Source of the DNA: Sphingomonadaceae bacterium
Lineage (GTDB): Bacteria > Pseudomonadota > Alphaproteobacteria > Sphingomonadales > Sphingomonadaceae
Assembly (NCBI GenBank): GCA_947454135.1
Contig: CANGJI010000028.1
Location: 1 to 33,280 of the forward strand
Length of the DNA stretch: 33,280 nucleotides
Reading direction: 5' to 3'
Shown: positions 10,357-20,652 of the stretch, in pieces
Layout of the letters: each line of letters starts with the position of its first letter
How positions within the stretch are numbered: the first letter of the stretch is position 1
Translations under genes and position numbers: made by a program
The notes under the pieces: model-generated
What the model was told of the DNA's origin: nothing
The model's database searches: none
The model's input: only the letters and a program-made list of their open reading frames with translations

Positions 10357-10949
10357 GCCGCGAGGTGCGTGGGCATCTTTGCGGTGATGCCGCACATCCT
10401 CAGGAAATTGGCGAGCAGCGCGTGGCCGTGCTCGGTCGCGATCGATTCGGGGTGGAACTGCACGCCGTGGATCGGGAGCGACTTGTGGCGGAAGCCCATG
10501 GCGTGGCCGTCGTCCGACTTGGCGTTGATGACAAGGCTTTCGGGCACGTTCTCGACCACGAGGCTGTGATAGCGCGTGGCGGTGAAGGGCGAGGGGAGGC
10601 CTGCGAACAGGCCACTGCCGTCATGCGTGACGGGCGAGGTCTTGCCGTGCATCAGCCCGCCGCGCACGACGTTGCCGCCGAAGTACTGGCCGATCGACTG
10701 GTGACCGAGGCAAACACCGAGCAGCGGAACGCCCGCATCCGCCGCCGCGCCGACGAGATCGAGGCTGATCCCGGCTTCGTTGGGCGTGCAGGGGCCGGGC
10801 GAGATGAGGAACCCTTGCGCACCGGTCGAGATGGCCTGCCCGGCAGACATCGCATCGTTGCGCACGACTTCGACCTGCGCGCCCATTTCCATGAGATAAT
10901 GGACGAGGTTCCAGGTGAAGCTGTCGTAGTTGTCGATGACGAGGATCAT
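10353..10949 (-). CDS. trpG: Anthranilate synthase component II (glutamine amidotransferase)
   Basis: Class I glutamine amidotransferase (198 aa) that supplies ammonia to TrpE; related forms also serve p-aminobenzoate synthase. It has the canonical start MILVIDNYDSFTWNLVHY, the oxyanion motif PGPCTPNEAG, the nucleophile Cys80 in GVCLGHQSIGQ, and His166/Glu168 in GVQFHPES. The gap to trpE is 11 bp. Only one TrpG-type gene is visible here, so dual use with folate synthesis cannot be excluded. Confidence 0.95.
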   Translation of the reverse strand: MILVIDNYDSFTWNLVHYLMEMGAQVEVVRNDAMSAGQAISTGAQGFLISPGPCTPNEAGISLDLVGAAADAGVPLLGVCLGHQSIGQYFGGNVVRGGLMHGKTSPVTHDGSGLFAGLPSPFTATRYHSLVVENVPESLVINAKSDDGHAMGFRHKSLPIHGVQFHPESIATEHGHALLANFLRMCGITAKMPTHLAA

Positions 10950-10960
10950 GGAAGGGAGCC

Positions 10961-12541
10961 TTATTGGCCGAAACGGGGCTGTGATGCGACGCGCAAAGCC
11001 TCGCGCGCTGCTGCAAACAGTGCGCCGGACTTGGCTTCGCATTCGCGCTGTTCGTATTCGGGGTTGCTGTCGGCCACGATGCCCGCGCCGGCCTGCACGT
11101 GGAGCACGCCGTCCTTGAGCACGCCGGTGCGCAGGACAATGCAGCTGTCGACCGAGCCGTCTGGCGCGAAATAGCCGACGCCGCCCGCGTAGGCACCGCG
11201 CGTTTCGGGCTCGAGCTCGGCGATGATCTCGCACGCGCGGACCTTGGGCGCGCCGCTGACGGTGCCGGCGGGGAAGCCTGCGAAGAGCGCATCGACCGAA
11301 TCAGCGCGGCTCGTATCGAGCTTGCCGACCACGTTGGAGACGATGTGCATCACGTGGCTGTAGCGCTCGATCGTGTAGCTCTCGGTGACCTTGACCGTGC
11401 CGGCGGCAGCGACGCGGCCGACGTCGTTGCGGCCGAGATCGAGGAGCATCAGGTGCTCGGCGCGTTCCTTGGGATCAGCCAGCAGGCTTTGCGCATTGTC
11501 GCGGTCTTCCGCTTCGGTCTTCCCGCGCGGGCGGGTGCCGGCGATAGGCCGGATGGTCACTTCCCCGTCGCGGATGCGCACGAGGATCTCGGGGCTCGAG
11601 CCGACGATGGCAAAGCCGGGGAGATCGAGGAAGTAGAGGAACGGCGAGGGGTTGATGCGCCTGAGCGAGCGGTAGAGCGCGGCGGGCGGCAGCGGGAAGG
11701 GCACCGTGAAGCGCTGGGCGAGCACGACCTGGAAGATGTCGCCCGCCTCGATGTATTCCTTCGCGCGCAGCACCATGCGTTCATAGTCGGCCGGGGCCAT
11801 GACGGCAGTGCGTTCGGCAGGTTCGGCGGGATCGAGGCGCGGATCGGCGGGGACCGGATTGGCAAGGCGCGCGAGCGCGGCGTCGATGCGGTCGGCAGCG
11901 GTGGCAAGCAGGCGTTCGGGCGCGCCCGAGCCCGGCCAGACGGGGGCGACGACGATCAGTTCGTCGGACAGCCGGTCGAACACGAGGACGACGCTGGGGC
12001 GCACGAACAGCATGTCCGGCAACTGGAGCGTGCTGGCCGGGGCGCGGGGGAGCGTTTCGACGAGGCCGATGGTCTCGTAGCCGAAATAGCCGACGAGGCA
12101 GGCGAGCGACTTGGGCAGGCCGTCGGGCACGTCGATCCGGCATTCGCCGACCAGTTCCCGCAGCGCGGCGAGGCTGGGCTCGCCATGCGGGGCAAACGCC
12201 TCGCGGTCGGTCTGCCAGGCGCGGTTGATTTCCGCGCTGGCGCCCTCGGCCCGGAACACGAGATCGGGATCGAGTCCGAGCAGGCTGTAGCGCCCGCGCA
12301 CTTCGCCGCCTTCAACCGATTCCAGCAGGAAATCGCCGCGGCCAGACACCATCAGCTTGAGCGCGGCGCCAACCGGGGTTTCGGTATCGGCGATCAGCTT
12401 GCGCCAGACGAGCGCAGGGCGGCCCGCCGCCAGCGCGGCGCGGGCTGCAATGCCGCCATCAGGGAGCAGACCGGCAATGCCGGCCTCTCCTGATCCAAGT
12501 TCCCCCGGTCCGGCCTCCAGAGTGTCCGCCGCAGCCGACAT
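10961..12541 (-). CDS. trpE: Anthranilate synthase component I
   Basis: Chorismate-binding catalytic subunit (526 aa) making anthranilate with TrpG. The tryptophan feedback-inhibition motif LLES is intact at residues 72-75, and the chorismate domain carries AEHLMLLDLGRNDVGRV and FPAGTVSGAPKVRA. The first 35 residues are a variable Gly/Ala-rich extension. The gene starts only 4 bp after the ppiD stop, so no separate trp promoter or leader attenuator is seen directly before it; control is probably largely enzymatic or set upstream of ppiD. Confidence 0.96.
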   Translation of the reverse strand: MSAAADTLEAGPGELGSGEAGIAGLLPDGGIAARAALAAGRPALVWRKLIADTETPVGAALKLMVSGRGDFLLESVEGGEVRGRYSLLGLDPDLVFRAEGASAEINRAWQTDREAFAPHGEPSLAALRELVGECRIDVPDGLPKSLACLVGYFGYETIGLVETLPRAPASTLQLPDMLFVRPSVVLVFDRLSDELIVVAPVWPGSGAPERLLATAADRIDAALARLANPVPADPRLDPAEPAERTAVMAPADYERMVLRAKEYIEAGDIFQVVLAQRFTVPFPLPPAALYRSLRRINPSPFLYFLDLPGFAIVGSSPEILVRIRDGEVTIRPIAGTRPRGKTEAEDRDNAQSLLADPKERAEHLMLLDLGRNDVGRVAAAGTVKVTESYTIERYSHVMHIVSNVVGKLDTSRADSVDALFAGFPAGTVSGAPKVRACEIIAELEPETRGAYAGGVGYFAPDGSVDSCIVLRTGVLKDGVLHVQAGAGIVADSNPEYEQRECEAKSGALFAAAREALRVASQPRFGQ

Positions 12542-12545
12542 CGGC

Positions 12546-14486
12546 TTACTGGCCGCCGGTAAGCTGCGTACGCAGCGCCGCGATGGCGGGATCGTTGCGC
12601 TTCACGCCGACGGCTTCGCGCACGGCCATGCGCAGTTGGTCGACATATTCGCGGCCGGTGAGCTGGCCCAGTTCGACACGGGCGCGGGCGACGAACGGGT
12701 CGTCGGCCTTGACCGCACCGGGCGTGACCTTGCTCAGCACCACGACGAGGAAGCCGGCCTTGTCCGGCGCTTCGAGCTTCTTGGATGTACCTTGCGCCAT
12801 CTCGAACATCAGCGAGAGCGGGGCAGGGATCTTGGGCTGCATCGCGTTGAGCTGCTCGCGCGGCATGTTGACCGACTGGGCCGCAGGGACAGCAACGCCG
12901 AGCGTCTTGATCGCTTCCGCCAGCGGAACCTTCTTCGCGAGCGCTGCCATGAGCTTGTCCGTCGCAGCCTTTGCCGCGCCATAGCCGCGCGAGGTCTGGA
13001 GGTCGGCGACGACCTTGTCCTTCACTTCGGCGAGCGGCGGCGGGGCAGCGGGGGTGATCTGGCCCACGTCGAACATCACGTAGCGTTCGCCCGCCTTGAT
13101 TTCGGCAACCTGCGGCTGGCCTTCGCGCTCCATGCCGAAGGCAGCCGGGAGAAGCGGCGTCACGTCGGCGTTGGGCTTGATGTCCGGACGGCCGGGAACG
13201 GTGCCGTTCGCTTCCAGCGGATCGGTGGTGATGACAGTGAGGCCCGCGCTCTTGGCGACGTCGGCAAGGCCGGTGCCGCTGCCGAAGGCATCATCGAACT
13301 TCGCGGACAGATCGGCGAGCGCGGCCTTGCGCTTTTCCGCCGTGATCGCCGCGACGATTTCCGCGCGTGCCTGATCGAGCGACTTGCCGGGAACTTCGGT
13401 CACGCCGTCGAGCCGGATGACGTACCAGCCGAGCGCGCCCTTGGCCGGCGCGGCGAGGTTGCCCTTGCTTGCACCGAAGACAGCAGCCGCGATGGCAGGG
13501 GAATCCTGGCTGGAGAGGTTTGCGCGCGTGATCGCGGGGATCTTGCGCGCGGCGAGACCCTTGGCCGAGGCAGCCGCCTCGATCGCCTTGCCGCCCGCGA
13601 TTTCGCCCGCAAGCGCCTTGGCGGCAGCTTCGGTCGGCACGATCACCTGCGTGAACGTGCGCGTCTCGGTCGGCGCGTAGGTCGCCGCATTGAGCTTGTA
13701 GCGTGCGGCCACTTCAGCGTCGCTCGGCGCAGGGAGGTTCTTCAGCGAGGTCTCGTCGAAGATCGCATAGCGGATCGTGCGGCGTTCCGGGCGCTGGTAG
13801 CGCGCGCCGTTGGCCTTGTAATAGGCGGCAAGATCAGCGTCCGAGGGCGGCGTCTTGGGCGCGAAGGCCGACGAGGGGATGAGCTGGACTTGGCCTTCGC
13901 GCGTTTCCTTGAGCACCGCGGCATAGCGCATGGCCACGCTCTGCGGCATCGACGCGCCGACCCCGGCGGGGATCAGCACTTGCCGGGCCATCAGGCCCTT
14001 CGCGATGTCGTCCCTGAGGACCGCATCCGAAATGCCCTTCTGGGCGAGCAGCGCCTTGTAGGCGGCCTGGCTGAACTTGCCGTCCGCGCCCTGGAACGCC
14101 GGCATCTTGGCAATCTCGCTATCGACGAGGCGGTTGCTCACGCCCATGCCGACCCCGCTCTGGCGGGCCCATTCCATCAGCGCGGCGCGGTCGATCAGGC
14201 TGTCGACGACTTGTTCAAGTGCGCCCTGCGCGATGAAGTCCTTCATCGTGACGGTCGGGCTATCGGCGCGGGCGTTTTCGAGCGCATTGCTCATCGCCTT
14301 CTGCACGTCGACCGTGCCGATATGTGCCGAGCCGACGGTGACCGCGCGGTCCGCATTGGTCGCACCGCCAAACTTGGCGCCGGAAATGTCAGCCCCCGCG
14401 AACGAGAGCGCGATGAGCCCGAGGAAGACCAGCGCAACGAGCGCGCCGATACGGGACTTGGTCAGGGAGCGGATTAAGCCGAGCAT
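12546..14486 (-). CDS. ppiD: PpiD/SurA-like membrane-anchored peptidylprolyl isomerase
   Basis: Periplasmic folding factor (646 aa) of the PpiD type. A short cytoplasmic N-terminus is followed by one membrane anchor (about residues 13-31), then a SurA-N-like chaperone domain (about 40-230). A parvulin-like PPIC region (about 250-380) includes ALGWYVIRLDGVTEVPG, and a second helical chaperone part runs to the C-terminus. Whether the parvulin domain is active cannot be judged by eye; in E. coli PpiD it is not. It heads the minus-strand series and is separated from trpE by only 4 bp. The gene symbol is by architecture. Confidence 0.88.
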   Translation of the reverse strand: MLGLIRSLTKSRIGALVALVFLGLIALSFAGADISGAKFGGATNADRAVTVGSAHIGTVDVQKAMSNALENARADSPTVTMKDFIAQGALEQVVDSLIDRAALMEWARQSGVGMGVSNRLVDSEIAKMPAFQGADGKFSQAAYKALLAQKGISDAVLRDDIAKGLMARQVLIPAGVGASMPQSVAMRYAAVLKETREGQVQLIPSSAFAPKTPPSDADLAAYYKANGARYQRPERRTIRYAIFDETSLKNLPAPSDAEVAARYKLNAATYAPTETRTFTQVIVPTEAAAKALAGEIAGGKAIEAAASAKGLAARKIPAITRANLSSQDSPAIAAAVFGASKGNLAAPAKGALGWYVIRLDGVTEVPGKSLDQARAEIVAAITAEKRKAALADLSAKFDDAFGSGTGLADVAKSAGLTVITTDPLEANGTVPGRPDIKPNADVTPLLPAAFGMEREGQPQVAEIKAGERYVMFDVGQITPAAPPPLAEVKDKVVADLQTSRGYGAAKAATDKLMAALAKKVPLAEAIKTLGVAVPAAQSVNMPREQLNAMQPKIPAPLSLMFEMAQGTSKKLEAPDKAGFLVVVLSKVTPGAVKADDPFVARARVELGQLTGREYVDQLRMAVREAVGVKRNDPAIAALRTQLTGGQ

Positions 14487-14779
14487 CGGGGCCTGTCATT
14501 AGCAGTGATAGGTGCGGAGGGTATCCTTGGGGCGCATTAGGGGGCAAAGCAAATTCTCGCAATGGCCTGCACTGCTGAATAACTGAGGGGGAATACCCGC
14601 TGCCGGATACTGACTTGTCGATGCAACTGTGCCCGGGGGGAGACTGCTGTTCGTTTCGGGCGCTTCCTCCCCCACGTTAATCACCGAATTTGCCATCGCG
14701 GCGCTTTGCAAACCCTTGCGCGGTTTGATAGCGGCCCGGCTATGAGGAGGAATCACCTAGTGGTTGTGTGCAAGGTCCT
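14487..14779. other. Divergent intergenic region between ppiD and tpiA
   Basis: About 290 bp that must hold promoters for the ppiD-trp series (minus) and for tpiA-secG (plus). No convincing -35/-10 pair was found. A 13-codon open frame (ATG 14742, MRRNHLVVVCKVL) ends in TGA overlapping the tpiA ATG and includes AGGAGG; it may be a coupled leader or chance. Confidence 0.4.
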
Positions 14780-15544
14780 ATGAGTCAGCGTCCCTACATC
14801 GTCGGCAACTGGAAGATGAACGGCAGCCGCGCCATGCTGGCCGAAGCGCGCGCCATCGACCGCGCTGCGCAGCGCTATCCCGACGTGGAAATTGCCCTTG
14901 CGCCGCCGTTTCCCTTCGTGGGGCCGGTGCGTGAGGCGGTGAGCGCCATCGGCGTCGGCGGGCAGGATTGCCACACAGCTGCCAAGGGCGCGCACACGGG
15001 CGACGTTTCCGCAGCCATGCTGGCGGACATCGGCGCTGATTTCGTGATCCTGGGCCACAGCGAACGCCGCCGCGACCACGGCGAGGACGACGCGCTGGTG
15101 CGCGCCAAGGCCGAAGCTGCGCTGGCAGCCGGGCTCAGCGTCATCGTCTGCGTCGGCGAGACGCTGGAAGAGCGCGATGCCGGCAAGGCCGAGGCAGTGG
15201 TTTCCAGCCAGGTCGAAGGTTCGGTTCCTGCGGGCGAAGGCGCGGCGGTGGCCGCTGGCCGGCTCGCGCTGGCCTACGAACCGGTCTGGGCGATCGGCAC
15301 TGGCCGCGTCGCGGCAGTGGACGACGTGATTGCGATGCACGCGGCTGTCGGCGCGCGGCTTGCGGCGATTTTCGGCGAGGACGCGGACAAGATCCGCATT
15401 CTTTATGGCGGCTCGGTCAACGGCGAGAACGCGGCAGGGCTGCTGGCAGCGGCAGGGGTCGGCGGGGCGCTGGTGGGCGGCGCGAGCCTGACCGCAGATG
15501 CCTTCCTGCCGATCGTGGCGGCGGCTTCGCAGCCGGAAGGCTGA
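14780..15544 (+). CDS. tpiA: Triose-phosphate isomerase
   Basis: Glycolytic TIM-barrel enzyme (254 aa) interconverting dihydroxyacetone phosphate and glyceraldehyde 3-phosphate. All active-site residues are visible: Lys12 in NWKMNG, His93 in LGHSERR and Glu167 in AYEPVWAIGTG, followed by the phosphate-binding YGGSVNGEN. ATG 14780 fits the family start; an in-frame GTG at 14768 adds four residues. secG follows 87 bp downstream, a common alphaproteobacterial arrangement. Confidence 0.97.
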   Translation: MSQRPYIVGNWKMNGSRAMLAEARAIDRAAQRYPDVEIALAPPFPFVGPVREAVSAIGVGGQDCHTAAKGAHTGDVSAAMLADIGADFVILGHSERRRDHGEDDALVRAKAEAALAAGLSVIVCVGETLEERDAGKAEAVVSSQVEGSVPAGEGAAVAAGRLALAYEPVWAIGTGRVAAVDDVIAMHAAVGARLAAIFGEDADKIRILYGGSVNGENAAGLLAAAGVGGALVGGASLTADAFLPIVAAASQPEG

Positions 15545-15631
15545 ACCGCCGCAGGGCAAGGGCCACCTTGTGCCCTTGCGCGCGTTGGCTTCGCGCCCTA
15601 GATGCGGCGCATTCTCTTCAGGCGAACAGCG

Positions 15632-16060
15632 ATGTCTCTCTTTATTTTCCTTACCGTCGTCCAGGCGCTGGTTGCTGCCGCGCTCGTCGGCGTGATCCTT
15701 ATCCAGAAGTCGGAAGGCGGCGGCCTCGGCGTTGGCGGCAGCCCGGCCGGCTTCATGTCGGCGCGCGGCGCGGCAGACTTCCTGACCCGCGCCACGACGG
15801 TGCTGGCAGCCCTGTTCGTCGGCCTCAGCATCGTGCTGGCGGCGCTGGCGGTTGGCACCACCACGAACCACGAGATCGATACCTCGCTGCAGCGGACGGC
15901 ACCTGCCGTGCCTAGCCCCGATCCGCTCGCACCGGCGCAGGGCGTTCCTGCCGCTGCTCCGGCGCCGGCCCAGCCTGCACCGGCTGCTGCGGCTCCCGCC
16001 AAGAGCGCGCCTGCAAAAGGCGCGGCGGCCGATCCGCTTGCGGGCGGCGCCAAGCAGTAA
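15632..16060 (+). CDS. secG: Protein-export membrane protein SecG
   Basis: Small auxiliary subunit of the SecYEG translocon (142 aa). Two membrane helices (about residues 4-22 and 53-72) flank the conserved loop with QKSEGGGLGVGGSPAGFMS. The C-terminus is a long Ala/Pro-rich tail (about residues 85-140), typical of alphaproteobacterial SecG. ATG 15632 is chosen because it places the first helix at the N-terminus; an ATG at 15602 would add ten mostly basic residues. Confidence 0.93.
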   Translation: MSLFIFLTVVQALVAAALVGVILIQKSEGGGLGVGGSPAGFMSARGAADFLTRATTVLAALFVGLSIVLAALAVGTTTNHEIDTSLQRTAPAVPSPDPLAPAQGVPAAAPAPAQPAPAAAAPAKSAPAKGAAADPLAGGAKQ

Positions 16061-16096
16061 GGCGTAACCGCCGGATTTTCCGGCATCATTTCACCG

Positions 16097-16143
16097 GTGT
16101 TCCCACCCGTCCCTGCGGCGGATGGGAACACGTGTTCGTTTTT
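16097..16143 (+). terminator. Candidate terminator after secG
   Basis: A perfect 9-bp inverted repeat, GTGTTCCCA (16097-16105) and TGGGAACAC (16123-16131), is followed after seven bases by five T residues. The distance from stem to T-run is longer than ideal. Confidence 0.45.
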
Positions 16144-16238
16144 GCGAGCTTCCTTGCGTTTCGTCTGTGGATTGCCGGTGCCAAATCGGCGCTGACCGCT
16201 TGCGTATGCAGAGCTTCTGACGGTAAGGCCCAACTCCC

Positions 16239-17882
<1,644 letters not shown>

Positions 17883-17924
17883 CGAGACGGCGGCGCCGAG
17901 GCAGCTATCAGGGGAGAACCTGCC

Positions 17925-18611
17925 ATGGACGCCGCGACACTTGCCGAGACCCTGAACGTACAGAGCCTGCTGGCGGGCTGCTCCCCTGAAGAGCTGGCCG
18001 ACATCGCCGCGCGCGGCACGGTGCGCAGCTTCAAGCCGGGCACGGTGATCATCCTGCAGGGCGACCCGGGTGATACGCTGTGGATCGTCCTCAAGGGCCT
18101 TGCGCGGGTGAGCATGGTGGCGGCGAATGGCCGGGAGATCGTGCTCGATTATGCCGAGCGCGGCGCCGTGCTGGGCGAGATCGCCTTTCTTGATGGCGGC
18201 GAACGTACGGCGAGCGTGGAGGCGATCGAGCCGGTCGAGGCGCTGGGGCTGACGCGGGCGGCGTTTGACGAGATCGTCGGCAAGCATCAGGGCCTCGCGC
18301 TGCGGCTGCTGCAGGCGATGGCGCGGCGGCTGCGGCAGAACAACACGGTGATCGAGGCGGACCGCGCCTATACCTCGGGACCGCGCCTTGCCCGCTTCCT
18401 GCTGCGCCTGATCATGGGAGGCGAGGGCGAGGAAGCGCGCCTCAGGATCGCGCTGAGCCAGGGCGAGTTGGGGAACTTCGCGGGCATGTCGCGCGAGCAG
18501 ATCAACCGGCAGCTATCAGCCTGGGCCGATAACGGGATCGTCTCGCTCAAGACGGGCCGGGTGACGGTGCTCGACCGCGAGGCGCTCGTCGATATTGCCG
18601 AGGCCTGGTAA
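17925..18611 (+). CDS. Crp/Fnr-family transcriptional regulator
   Basis: A 228-aa regulator with an N-terminal cyclic-nucleotide-binding-type beta-roll (about residues 15-130, FKPGTVIILQGDPGDTLWIVLKGLARV) and a C-terminal Crp-type winged helix (about 150-225). The recognition region is LGNFAGMSREQINRQLSAW. No Cys cluster for an Fnr-type iron-sulphur centre is present. The cAMP pocket Arg-Thr is only partly recognisable as ERTASVEAIE, so the effector is unknown. A good ribosome site (GGGGAG) precedes ATG 17925. It lies 53 bp ahead of the amylase-type gene on the same strand and might regulate it. Confidence 0.9.
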   Translation: MDAATLAETLNVQSLLAGCSPEELADIAARGTVRSFKPGTVIILQGDPGDTLWIVLKGLARVSMVAANGREIVLDYAERGAVLGEIAFLDGGERTASVEAIEPVEALGLTRAAFDEIVGKHQGLALRLLQAMARRLRQNNTVIEADRAYTSGPRLARFLLRLIMGGEGEEARLRIALSQGELGNFAGMSREQINRQLSAWADNGIVSLKTGRVTVLDREALVDIAEAW

Positions 18612-18620
18612 CGTATACGA

Positions 18621-18634
18621 ATACCGTCTGGTAT
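18621..18634. promoter_or_regulatory. Small inverted repeat ahead of the amylase gene
   Basis: ATACC-GTCT-GGTAT, just after the regulator stop and 30 bp before the amylase ATG; next to it is the palindrome CGTATACG (18612-18619). A possible operator, not proven. Confidence 0.3.
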
Positions 18635-18663
18635 CGTGCGCCCGGCACGGTAACCCGGGCGGC

Positions 18664-19986
18664 ATGAAGCATTTCCTCACGCTCGCCGCGCTGCTGGCGC
18701 TTCCCGGCCTCGGCCATGCCGCCGCGCCGCTTCCGATCACCGATGGCGTGAGCGCGGTGCGCCATCCCGCATGGTCGAAGCGGGCGACGATCTATGAGGT
18801 CAACATCCGGCAATACACGCCCGAGGGCACCTTTCGCGCCTTCGAGAAGCACTTGCCGCGCCTGCGCCGGATGGGGGTGGACGTGCTGTGGATCATGCCG
18901 GTCAACCCCATCGCGAAGCAGGAGCGCAAGGGCTCGCTTGGCAGCTATTATGCCGTGAGCGACTATCTGTCGGTCAACCCCGAGTACGGCACGATGGGGG
19001 ATTTCAAGCACCTTGTGGACGAGGCGCACCGGCAGGGCTTCAAGGTGATCCTCGACTGGGTGGCGAACCATACCGGGTGGGACCACGTGTGGACGCGCGA
19101 GCATCCGGACTGGTACAAGCGCAACGCCGCGGGCGAGCTTGAGGGCTATCACTACAAAGACCTCAGCGATGGGCACGAGGAAGTCTGGGCCGATGTGATC
19201 GGGCTGGACTACAGCAAGCAGGCGGTCCGCGACGGGATGATCGCGGCGATGACGTTCTGGCTCAAGCAGACCGGCATCGACGGGTTCCGCTGCGATGTGG
19301 CGTGGACGTTGCCGGTGGAATTCTGGGATCAGGCGCGGGCGGAGCTCGATGCGGTGAAGCCGGTGTTCATGCTGGCCGAGGCCGATACGCCCGAAATGCA
19401 GGCGCATGCCTTCGACATGACCTATGACTGGAAGCTCTATCACCTCCTCATCGACGTGGCGAAGGGCAAGGCGGACGCGCGTGATCTGGCAAGGCTCTAC
19501 ACCGCGCCGCCGCGCAAGTACCCGGCCGGCGCGATGCGGATGACCTTCACGAGCGATCACGACGAGAATTCGTGGAACGGGACCGACCGCGAGCTGTATG
19601 GCGACGGCGAAGATGCCATGGCCGTGCTGGCGGCGACGCTGCCGGGCATGCCGCTGGTCTACAGCGGGCAGGAGGACGGCCTCGACAAGCGCCTGAAGTT
19701 CTTCGACAAGGATCCGATCAGGTGGGGCAAGTTCCGCCGCGCGGGGTTCTACGCCAAGCTGCTGGCGCTAAAACATGCGCACCCGGCGCTTTCGAGCACG
19801 ATGGAGCTGGGCAATCTTGAACTGATCGAGACCGGCAATCCCAAAGTCTTCGCCTTCCGCCGGATCAAGGGCGCGGACAGGGTGCGGGTGGAGGTGAACG
19901 TGTCCGGCGAGGCGCAGAGCTATACGGCGGGCGGCAAAACGCGCAGCCTCGGGCCGTGGCGCTGGGCCATTTCTGCGCGGCGCTGA
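18664..19986 (+). CDS. Secreted GH13 alpha-amylase-family enzyme
   Basis: Glycoside hydrolase family 13 protein (440 aa) with a clear signal peptide, MKHFLTLAALLALPGLGHA, probably cleaved before Ala20, so it acts in the periplasm or outside. The (beta/alpha)8 barrel shows region I DWVANHT (131-137), region II GFRCDVAW with nucleophile Asp211, region III MLAEAD with acid/base Glu239, and region IV SDHDEN with Asp300. All three catalytic acids are present. The substrate is an alpha-glucan or maltooligosaccharide by family, with the exact specificity unknown. ATG 18664 is preferred over upstream starts because it begins the signal peptide. Confidence 0.92.
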   Translation: MKHFLTLAALLALPGLGHAAAPLPITDGVSAVRHPAWSKRATIYEVNIRQYTPEGTFRAFEKHLPRLRRMGVDVLWIMPVNPIAKQERKGSLGSYYAVSDYLSVNPEYGTMGDFKHLVDEAHRQGFKVILDWVANHTGWDHVWTREHPDWYKRNAAGELEGYHYKDLSDGHEEVWADVIGLDYSKQAVRDGMIAAMTFWLKQTGIDGFRCDVAWTLPVEFWDQARAELDAVKPVFMLAEADTPEMQAHAFDMTYDWKLYHLLIDVAKGKADARDLARLYTAPPRKYPAGAMRMTFTSDHDENSWNGTDRELYGDGEDAMAVLAATLPGMPLVYSGQEDGLDKRLKFFDKDPIRWGKFRRAGFYAKLLALKHAHPALSSTMELGNLELIETGNPKVFAFRRIKGADRVRVEVNVSGEAQSYTAGGKTRSLGPWRWAISARR

Positions 19987-19990
19987 AACG

Positions 19991-20021
19991 AAAAGGGGCG
20001 GCCCGATCAAGGACCGCCCCT
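19991..20021 (-). terminator. Terminator after the small heat-shock gene, possibly bidirectional
   Basis: An 8-bp perfect stem, AGGGGCGG (19994-20001) with CCGCCCCT (20014-20021). On the minus strand it is followed by TTTT, so it best fits termination of the hsp20 transcript. It sits between convergent genes and may also stop the amylase transcript. Confidence 0.75.
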
Positions 20022-20041
20022 CTCGCTGGAGAACAGGAGGA

Positions 20042-20506
20042 TCAGGCGGCTTCGCTGCTGCTGCCTTCGACCACGGTGAGCGACTGCGCGCCGCCGCCGA
20101 TCAGCACCTTCTTGGGCTTCATCGCCTCGGGCACTTCGCGCACGAGATCGATGGTGAGCAGCCCGTCAGCCAGATCGGCCGTCTCGACGCGGACGAAATC
20201 CGCCAGTTCGAACCGGCGCTCGAAGGCGCGGTTGGCGATGCCGACGTGGAGGAAGTGGCCGTCCTGCGCCTCGGTGCGCTGACCCTTGATCACCAGCAGG
20301 TTCTGCTGCGCGGTGATATCGAGATCGTGCGGCTTGAACCCGGCGACGGCGAGCGTGATGCGGTAGTTGTCTTCCCCGCGGCGTTCGATGTTGAACGGGG
20401 GATAGTTGTCACCGGCGTTCGCGCGGGCCTGGCGTTCGAGCAGGTCGAACAGGCGGTCAAAGCCCACGGTCGAGCGGCGGTAGGGGGTGAAGTCGAAACG
20501 TTCCAT
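20042..20506 (-). CDS. Small heat-shock protein, IbpA/Hsp20 type
   Basis: ATP-independent holdase chaperone (154 aa) with an alpha-crystallin domain. The start MERFDFTPYRRSTVGFDRLFDLLE is typical of class A alphaproteobacterial Hsp20. The core includes YPPFNIERRGEDNYRITLAVAGF, the GIANRAFERRFEL strand and the conserved A-x-G-L motif in LADGLLTIDL. ATG 20506 has a good ribosome site (AGAGGA, 20520-20515). The short leader has features of a heat-responsive RNA switch, and a heat-shock-type promoter is possible further upstream. It is divergent from grxC. Confidence 0.94.
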   Translation of the reverse strand: MERFDFTPYRRSTVGFDRLFDLLERQARANAGDNYPPFNIERRGEDNYRITLAVAGFKPHDLDITAQQNLLVIKGQRTEAQDGHFLHVGIANRAFERRFELADFVRVETADLADGLLTIDLVREVPEAMKPKKVLIGGGAQSLTVVEGSSSEAA

Positions 20507-20514
20507 GTGAGCAA

Positions 20515-20531
20515 TCCTCTGGTTTGAGCAA
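20515..20531 (-). promoter_or_regulatory. ROSE-like hairpin masking the hsp20 ribosome site (candidate)
   Basis: On the minus strand TTGCT (20531-20527) can pair with AGGA of the ribosome site (20518-20515) with the G bulged out, leaving an 8-base loop. Pairing of U(U/C)GCU with the Shine-Dalgarno through a bulged or mispaired G is the hallmark of ROSE thermometers, which control Hsp20 genes in alphaproteobacteria. Confidence 0.45.
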
Positions 20532-20613
20532 CTTGCACGTTTGACCGGACCCGAATTGGCGCCCGGCCGTTCACTTGTGGCCACGCCCGCCTTGCGGCGC
20601 ATGACACAAACAA

Positions 20614-20644
20614 CCATGTGTGTTAGCGATTTTGCGTTTTCAAG
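20614..20644 (-). promoter_or_regulatory. Candidate heat-shock (RpoH-type) promoter of hsp20
   Basis: Minus strand CTTGAAA (20644-20638), then a 15-base spacer and CACACATGG (20622-20614). This resembles the sigma32 pattern CTTGAA / CCCAT-T only loosely. It overlaps the grxC ribosome site on the other strand. Confidence 0.35.
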
Positions 20645-20652
20645 AGGTACCC

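Noticed and set aside
12542..12700. trp leader attenuator before trpE
   Set aside because: trpE begins 4 bp after ppiD; there is no leader peptide with Trp codons and no space for one.
12357..14477. Long open frame (about 700 codons) on the plus strand opposite ppiD and trpE
   Set aside because: Shadow of two firmly identified minus-strand genes.
14499..14756. 85-codon minus-strand open frame upstream of ppiD
   Set aside because: No ribosome site, no recognisable domain and irregular composition; it covers the divergent promoter region.
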